This document shows, piece by piece, positions 6,724 through 11,017 of a stretch of DNA of 11,017 bases. The DNA comes from Actinomycetota bacterium (GTDB lineage Bacteria; Actinomycetota; Actinomycetes; Actinomycetales; Microbacteriaceae): contig JAHIOK010000039.1 in assembly GCA_018895315.1 (NCBI GenBank), positions 1-11,017 on the forward strand, in the 5' to 3' direction. Numbering within the stretch: the stretch's first letter is position 1; each line of letters opens with the position of its first letter. The notes under the pieces were generated by a model. It did no database searches. It saw nothing but the letters and a program-made list of their open reading frames with translations, and had not been told where the DNA came from. A program made the position numbers and the translations under genes.

Positions 6724-7740
6724 ATGGCGCAGACACCCACGACCGTGACGATCACCGGTGCCGGAGGGCAGATCGGGTATGCCTTGCTCTTCCGGATCGC
6801 GGCGGGCGACATGCTCGGGCCCGATCGGCCGGTACGACTGCGGCTGCTCGAGATCCCGCAGGGCGTGCGCGCAGCCGAAGGAGCCGCCCTCGAACTGCAG
6901 GACGCGGCTTTCCCGCTGCTGCGCGATGTCGAGGTCACCGAAAGCGCCGACGTCGCGTTCCACGGCTGCAACATCGCCCTCCTCGTCGGCGCGAGGCCCC
7001 GGGGCCCCGGCATGGAGCGGAGCGACCTGCTCGCCGCGAACGCCGTGATCTTCGGCCCGCAGGGCGCCGCGATCGCCGGTCACGCTGCGGCCGACGTGCG
7101 GGTGGTCGCGGTCGGCAATCCGGCGAACACGAACGCGCTCATCGCCCGGGCAGCCGCGCCCGACGTGCCCTCCCACCGCTTCAGCGCCCTCACCCGACTC
7201 GACCACAACCGCGCCCTGGGGCAACTCTCCGCCGCGCTCGACCGCAGCGTCGACGGCATCCGCAACGTCACGATCTGGGGCAATCACTCCGCGACCCAGT
7301 TTCCGGATGTCGCGCACGCGACCGTCGACGGTGCTCCAGTGTTCGACGCGCTCGCCGCGCGGCTCGGCGGACCGGATGCCGCAGCCCGCTGGCTCGACGA
7401 GACGTTCATCCCCCGCGTGGCCAAGCGCGGCGCCGAGATCATCGCCGTGCGGGGCTCCTCGTCGGTCGCATCCGCCGCGAACGCGACGATCGACCACGTG
7501 CGGGACTGGGTGCGGGGGCGGCCCGCCGACAGGGGATGGACCTCGGCCGCCCTCGTCTCGCGCGGAGAGTACGGCGTGCCCGAGGGGCTGGTCTCGTCCT
7601 TCCCTGTGACCTCCGACGGCACCGGCTATCGCATCGTCGAAGGCCTCGATCTCGACGCGCGCGCGGCGCGGCTGGTCGAGGCATCCGTCGCCGAACTCAT
7701 CGCCGAGCGCGATGCGGTGCGCGAGCTCGGAATACTCTGA
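6724..7740 (+). CDS. mdh: NAD-dependent malate dehydrogenase
   Basis: This enzyme interconverts malate and oxaloacetate with NAD+ in the TCA cycle, in the cytosol. The 338 residues are normal to slightly long for the actinobacterial LDH-like MDH group. Visible: Rossmann loop TGAGGQIGY (11-19); acidic Glu43 at the end of the second strand (LRLLEIP), consistent with NAD over NADP; mobile substrate loop [15 protein letters not shown] with Arg91; NPANTNA (132-138); Asp160 in LTRLDHNRA paired with catalytic His188 in IWGNHSATQ. It starts a transcription unit with its own promoter, and the antiporter gene follows after 2 bp. Confidence 0.97.
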   Translation: MAQTPTTVTITGAGGQIGYALLFRIAAGDMLGPDRPVRLRLLEIPQGVRAAEGAALELQDAAFPLLRDVEVTESADVAFHGCNIALLVGARPRGPGMERSDLLAANAVIFGPQGAAIAGHAAADVRVVAVGNPANTNALIARAAAPDVPSHRFSALTRLDHNRALGQLSAALDRSVDGIRNVTIWGNHSATQFPDVAHATVDGAPVFDALAARLGGPDAAARWLDETFIPRVAKRGAEIIAVRGSSSVASAANATIDHVRDWVRGRPADRGWTSAALVSRGEYGVPEGLVSSFPVTSDGTGYRIVEGLDLDARAARLVEASVAELIAERDAVRELGIL

Positions 7741-7742
7741 CG

Positions 7743-9482
7743 ATGGACTTCCTCCTGATCCTGCTCGTCGTCCTGGTCGGCGTCATCGTGGTGGCGGTCA
7801 CGACCGTGCTCGGCCAGCGGCTCGGCGTGGCCGGCCCCCTGCTGCTGGTGGCCATCGGGATCGCGGTGGCCCTGCTGCCCTTCGTGCAGGTGCCCAACAT
7901 CAACCCCGACTGGATCCTGATCGGCGTGCTGCCGCCGCTGCTGTATTCGGCCGCCGTCAGCCTGCCCGCGATCGAATTCCGCCGCGACTTCGGCCCCATC
8001 GCCGGGCTCTCGGTGCTGCTGGTGGTGATCAGTTCGGTGGTGCTCGGGCTGTTCTTCTGGATGGCGGTGCCGTCGGTCGGCCTGCCGCTCGGAATCGCGC
8101 TCGGCGCCATCCTCAGCCCGACGGACGCCGTCGCCACCTCGATCGTGAAGAAGCTCGGCATCGCGCCCCGCGTCGTGACGCTGCTCGAGGGCGAGAGCCT
8201 GCTCAACGACGCGGCCGCGCTGGTGCTGCTGCGCACCGCGATCGCGGCGATCGCGGGTGGATTCTCGTTCGTGCAGACCGTCGGCACCTTCGCCTGGGGA
8301 GTGCTCCTCGCGGTCGTCGTCGGCTCGATCGTCGGTTACCTCACGGTGCGGCTGCGCGGCTGGCTGCGCAACTCCGCAGCCAACACTGCGATCGGGTTCA
8401 CCGTGCCGTTCGTGGCGTATCTGCCCACCGAGCACTTCGGCGGATCGGGCCTCGTCGCCGCTGTCGTCGCGGGGCTCGTCACCGGACAGGGGGCGGCGCG
8501 CTGGTTCACCCCGGAACAGCGCCTCTCCGACACTCTGAACTGGCGCACGATCGAGCTCGTCCTCGAGGGTGGGGTCTTCCTGGTGATGGGGCTCGAGCTC
8601 AAAGACATCGTCCGGCAGAACATCGAGGACCACGAAGGGCTGTGGCACGGCACCTGGCTGGCGCTCACGGCGCTCACGATCGTCATCTTCGTGCGGGCGG
8701 TCTATGTCGCGCTGCTCGTCACCGCCCAAGGGCGTCGCGCCCGGAGGATGAGCCACGAGCGCCTTGCCTCGTTCGACGCCCGGATCGACAATGTCGAAGC
8801 CCTGCCTCCGGAGGCGTGGCGGCGGCGCAAGACCACCCCGGCGCAGCGCGCACGCACGATCGAGAGCATGCGCACCAGGGTGCGACGCGCGGTCGCCGAC
8901 CTGGACTACTACCAGTCGGCGCCACTCGGATGGAAGCACGGCACGATCGTCGTCTGGGCCGGGATGCGAGGTGTGGTCACGCTCGCCGCCGCCCAGACGC
9001 TGCCGCGGGATTACCCGGGGGTGGCGCAGCGCCCGCTGCTGGTCTTCGTCGCCTTCCTCGTGGCCGTGATCAGTCTGATGCTGCAGGGCTTCACGCTGCC
9101 GTGGCTCGTGCGGATGCTGCGTCTCGAGGACACGGGCGGCGAGGGGGTCAGCCGTGAGGAGCAGTCGCGTCTGGACGGCGAGTTGCGGGAGGCCGCGGCA
9201 TCCGCCCTGCTCGGCACCGAACTCGTCAAGCGCGACGGATCGCCGTTCGACCCCGACATGGTCCAACGGGTCGGCTCGCGGATGACGCAGCCACCCGATG
9301 ACGAGACCACCGCGGCCGCCCAGGGCGCCCTCGAGCTGAGGCTCGTGCTCATCGATGCGATGCGAGCACGGCTGAACGAGGTGTCACACGACGGCACATT
9401 CAGCACCGCGAGTCTTCGCCACTCGCTCGCCGAGCTCGACGCCGACCAGCTGAGCATCGAACTGCGTCTCGAAGACGTCTGA
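7743..9482 (+). CDS. CPA1-family Na+/H+ antiporter (NhaP-like)
   Basis: A 579-residue integral membrane exchanger for Na+ (or K+) and protons. About 12 hydrophobic segments fill residues 1-460. Family motifs: SPTDAVAT (125-132, with Asp128), the ion-binding LLEGESLLNDAA with Asn155-Asp156, and WAGMRGVVTLAAAQTLP near the last helices. A charged loop of about 70 residues (RRARRMSHERL to LDYYQSAP) lies between two late membrane segments, and a soluble tail of about 115 residues, acidic and helical, closes the protein, as in NhaP-type proteins with a cytosolic regulatory tail. The ATG at 7743 is 2 bp after the mdh stop, so it is cotranscribed with mdh. The frame stays open for 2 kb upstream, but that part is antisense or out of frame with real genes. 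Confidence 0.95.
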   Translation: MDFLLILLVVLVGVIVVAVTTVLGQRLGVAGPLLLVAIGIAVALLPFVQVPNINPDWILIGVLPPLLYSAAVSLPAIEFRRDFGPIAGLSVLLVVISSVVLGLFFWMAVPSVGLPLGIALGAILSPTDAVATSIVKKLGIAPRVVTLLEGESLLNDAAALVLLRTAIAAIAGGFSFVQTVGTFAWGVLLAVVVGSIVGYLTVRLRGWLRNSAANTAIGFTVPFVAYLPTEHFGGSGLVAAVVAGLVTGQGAARWFTPEQRLSDTLNWRTIELVLEGGVFLVMGLELKDIVRQNIEDHEGLWHGTWLALTALTIVIFVRAVYVALLVTAQGRRARRMSHERLASFDARIDNVEALPPEAWRRRKTTPAQRARTIESMRTRVRRAVADLDYYQSAPLGWKHGTIVVWAGMRGVVTLAAAQTLPRDYPGVAQRPLLVFVAFLVAVISLMLQGFTLPWLVRMLRLEDTGGEGVSREEQSRLDGELREAAASALLGTELVKRDGSPFDPDMVQRVGSRMTQPPDDETTAAAQGALELRLVLIDAMRARLNEVSHDGTFSTASLRHSLAELDADQLSIELRLEDV

Positions 9483-9526
9483 CCGGTCGCTCGCGAGAGT
9501 TGCGACAGGGGAGAATGGGTGCGGAC

Positions 9527-9533
9527 GAGGGAG
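9527..9533 (+). promoter_or_regulatory. Ribosome binding site of the resolvase-like gene
   Basis: GAGGGAG followed by 5 nt (CCGGC) and ATG at 9539. This favours 9539 over the in-frame ATGs further upstream (such as 9515). Confidence 0.65.
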
Positions 9534-9538
9534 CCGGC

Positions 9539-10030
9539 ATGAATGAGACCGTAGGCACGACGGATGCCGCGAACCGGCGTGCTCGCGCGGCCGATGCTCC
9601 CGACGAGGCAGCGACCGCGCCGATCCACCTGCCCCACGCGGCCGCGGAATGCGCGGAGTGCTTCACCGAGCTGCAGCGTGACCGTGACTGGTGGCTCGCC
9701 CGGCCGACCGGCTCGCGCCTGGTCGGGCTCGTCATCCAGCGTGACGACATGCCCTCCGTCGTGCAGCAGCGCAACGAACTGGCGCGCTTCGGCGTGCCGA
9801 TCGAGGGGTTTCGGCATCCGGCCCCTCAGATCATGGAGACGTGGGAGCAGCGCCTGGTGACCCTGTTCGGCACGCTCCGCAGCGGGGATGTGCTCGTGGT
9901 CACGAGTGTGCACGCCCTGGGCCGCGACATCGACGAAGAGACCAGGACGGTCGCAGAACTGCACCGGCGTGGCGTGGTCGTCAAGGTGCTCGGCCACGGC
10001 GGTCGCCACCTGTTCGATGCCGGGCGCTGA
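9539..10030 (+). CDS. Small protein with degenerate serine-resolvase-like domain, catalytic serine absent
   Basis: The 163-residue product has a disordered, Ala/Arg-rich N-terminus (1-35), a CAEC motif (38-41), and from about residue 60 a segment that lines up without gaps with the N-terminal catalytic domain of serine resolvases: LVGLVIQRDD aligns with the usual IGYARVSTDD, and RSGDVLVVTSVHALGRD with the usual 'PGD-LVV---DRLGR'. At key positions the catalytic Ser is Arg68, the nearby Arg is Ile66, and the DR pair is His125-Ala126; only Arg129 is kept. No DNA-binding domain follows. It is therefore unlikely to recombine DNA. It lies 56 bp after the antiporter and may be read from the mdh operon. 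Function unknown; it may be a fold reused for regulation or binding. Confidence 0.8.
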   Translation: MNETVGTTDAANRRARAADAPDEAATAPIHLPHAAAECAECFTELQRDRDWWLARPTGSRLVGLVIQRDDMPSVVQQRNELARFGVPIEGFRHPAPQIMETWEQRLVTLFGTLRSGDVLVVTSVHALGRDIDEETRTVAELHRRGVVVKVLGHGGRHLFDAGR

Positions 10031-10038
10031 CGGCGGGT

Positions 10039-10104
10039 TCCGTTTGCGAACGATTTCGGGTGGTATCGACGGCCCCAGAGCGACCTAAACCGTTCGTAAA
10101 CGGA
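10039..10104. repeat. 14-bp inverted repeat pair in the convergent gap
   Basis: TCCGTTTGCGAACG (10039-10052) pairs with CGTTCGTAAACGGA (10091-10104), with one G-T position in 14, around a 38-nt loop. Each arm is also a small dyad on its own (CCGTT...AACG and CCGTT-CGTA-AACGG), with centres 50 bp apart. It may be a bidirectional terminator stem without a T-run, or a pair of protein-binding sites. It is more AT-rich than its surroundings. Confidence 0.75.
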
Positions 10105-10117
10105 CGCGAGGCCCGGG

Positions 10118-10843
10118 TCAGGACTCGTCGGGCTGAGGCGCGTCGAGGAGGGGCAGGTCGTCGCGGGCGACGAGGCGCGCGGCGAGCGCGTGCTCGACGA
10201 GACGCACGCGACGATTCGTCGCGAACGACCGCACGCCACCGCGCATTCCGGGTACCCCGATGCGGTCGAGCTTGTCGCAGACGTTGTCGAGCTTGCGGTT
10301 GAACCGGGTGAGCGTCCAGCCCAGTCGCTGCGCCGCCTGAGCCGACGTGGGCAGTTCGCTCATGCCACTGCCCTCGCGGCGCAGCACCGGCTCGGCGAGC
10401 GCGAGGATCATCAGCCGTTGGCTCACGGTCAGGGGCACCTCGCCGATCGTGCTCTGCCCGACCGCGTCGTCGAACCGCTCGGTCTCGCGGAACGTCGGTG
10501 CCTGCGCGTGCACCGTGATCTCGTAGGTCGTCGGTCCCGCGCTGAAGATGATCGTCGTCGTCTCGAACACGAGCGGCAGCCGAGCCCCCGGGGCAAGCCA
10601 TGCCTGCACCCGCCCGCCCGAATCGGTCACCGTCGCAGCGAGACGGCTCCCGACGTTGGAGAGCAGCCACAACCCCTCAACCCGGTCGATCGCGAGGAAG
10701 TGGCGATGCAGGAACAGGTTGTCCTCGATCGCCAGATCGCCCTCACGTCCGACGACGAACCGCTCCCCAGGGCTCACAGGGAAGAATTCACCGGCGAACT
10801 CGACCGAGAGTTCGTCAGACAGTGCGGGGCGCGCGCCTGTCAC
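10118..10843 (-). CDS. FHA-like and helix-turn-helix domain protein
   Basis: A 241-residue cytosolic protein. Residues about 12-112 form a beta-rich FHA-like domain: FVVGREGDLAIEDN followed by LHRHF, then LLSNVGSRL. Residues about 135-225 are helical and look like a DNA-binding domain (LTVSQRLMILALAEPVLR, then AAQRLGWTLTRFNRKLDNV as a likely recognition region). FHA domains usually bind phosphothreonine, but here the usual Ser-Arg-x-His is His46-Arg47-His48-Phe49 and the Asn after GS is absent, so classical phosphothreonine binding is doubtful. The GTG start at 10843 overlaps the upstream stop by 4 bp (GTGA); the longer frame to about 10999 covers the upstream gene in another frame. Similar FHA-HTH proteins occur in actinobacteria, but their role is not settled. 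Confidence 0.88.
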   Translation of the reverse strand: MTGARPALSDELSVEFAGEFFPVSPGERFVVGREGDLAIEDNLFLHRHFLAIDRVEGLWLLSNVGSRLAATVTDSGGRVQAWLAPGARLPLVFETTTIIFSAGPTTYEITVHAQAPTFRETERFDDAVGQSTIGEVPLTVSQRLMILALAEPVLRREGSGMSELPTSAQAAQRLGWTLTRFNRKLDNVCDKLDRIGVPGMRGGVRSFATNRRVRLVEHALAARLVARDDLPLLDAPQPDES

Positions 10844-11017
10844 GGTGTGCACCCGCGCGTCTCGGTGGACGACGTCCCGTCGGAGCGGCGGGTCAGCACC
10901 GAGAGGCACGTGCGCCCCGAAGCATCGGCCGGCACGGTCACGGTCGGCTCGGTCGCGCGCGTGACCGCACCATCGCCGGCACCCGTCACCACCGCCCACA
11001 GATAGGTGTCGCCCTGC
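10840..11017 (-). CDS. C-terminal end of a probable extracytoplasmic protein, truncated by the window edge
   Basis: The first whole codon on the minus strand is at 11016, and the frame runs 58 codons to TGA at 10842-10840. The peptide (GDTYLWAVVTGAG..., later PTVTVPADASGRTCLSV, ending TRGCTP) looks like a beta-strand, fibronectin/Ig-like exported domain rich in Thr/Ser/Val, with two Cys that could form a disulfide. Support that it is a real gene: protein-like composition and a GTGA overlap with the FHA gene, the junction type used three times elsewhere on this strand or nearby. It may be the extracellular tail of a Ser/Thr kinase or a surface protein; the window does not show which. Confidence 0.72.
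   Translation of the reverse strand, partial: QGDTYLWAVVTGAGDGAVTRATEPTVTVPADASGRTCLSVLTRRSDGTSSTETRGCTP

Noticed and set aside
6501..7013. N-terminal extension of the metallopeptidase
   Set aside because: It would run through the divergent promoter region and antisense to mdh; ATG 6500 gives the normal family architecture with one membrane anchor.
5730..7742. Upstream extension of the antiporter frame giving a 1250-codon open frame on the plus strand
   Set aside because: It runs antisense to the metallopeptidase and through mdh in another frame; the sequence is Arg/Ala-rich shadow. The real start is ATG 7743, followed at once by a membrane helix.
9515..9538. Earlier ATG starts for the resolvase-like gene
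   Set aside because: GAGGGAG at 5 nt from ATG 9539 is better placed; the GGGGAG before 9515 is only about 2 nt from its ATG.
9539..10104. Active transposon or integron built from the resolvase-like gene and the inverted repeats
   Set aside because: The protein lacks catalytic Ser and a DNA-binding domain, there is no transposase or target duplication, and flanking genes are ordinary chromosomal ones.

Overview
The window is very GC-rich, densely packed DNA from a high-GC actinobacterium. The malate dehydrogenase, the PF04228-type metallopeptidase, the FHA protein, the GTG starts and the TANNNT -10 boxes directly ahead of start codons all suggest Microbacteriaceae, most likely Microbacterium or a close relative. 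This assignment rests on recalled family patterns, not on a search. I see no rRNA, tRNA, CRISPR array, insertion sequence or complete prophage.

Layout: (1) 3-1559 (+), a GMC-family FAD oxidoreductase cut by the left edge. (2) 1579-4590 (-), a tight four-gene operon read right to left: a small WXG100/ESAT-6-like helical protein; a 531-residue protein with a T7SS-substrate-like helical N-terminus, two membrane segments and a C-terminal alpha/beta-hydrolase with a visible Ser-Asp-His triad; a small lipoprotein; and a 211-residue soluble protein. All three junctions overlap. This is the most interesting part of the window: it looks like an orphan type VII secretion-linked lipase/esterase effector with candidate partner and immunity proteins. 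(3) 4660-6500 (-), a zinc metallopeptidase followed by prolyl aminopeptidase (pip), joined by a 4-bp overlap. (4) A 223-bp divergent intergenic region with a G-quadruplex motif and a 12-bp palindrome. (5) 6724-9482 (+), mdh (malate dehydrogenase) and, 2 bp later, a CPA1/NhaP-type Na+/H+ antiporter. (6) 9539-10030 (+), a small protein with a degenerate serine-resolvase-like domain that lacks the catalytic serine. (7) 10031-10117, a convergent gap holding a 14-bp inverted repeat pair. (8) 10118-11017 (-), an FHA-HTH protein overlapping by 4 bp the last 58 codons of a probable exported or extracytoplasmic protein cut by the right edge.

Working together: mdh (TCA cycle) and the antiporter look cotranscribed. 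The metallopeptidase and pip form a two-gene peptidase operon. The FHA protein and its truncated upstream partner look translationally coupled and may belong to a larger Ser/Thr phospho-signalling or envelope cluster outside the window. Three transcription units (the T7SS-like operon, the metallopeptidase-pip operon and mdh) each begin with TANNNT followed by exactly 6 nt and then ATG, which predicts leaderless mRNAs.
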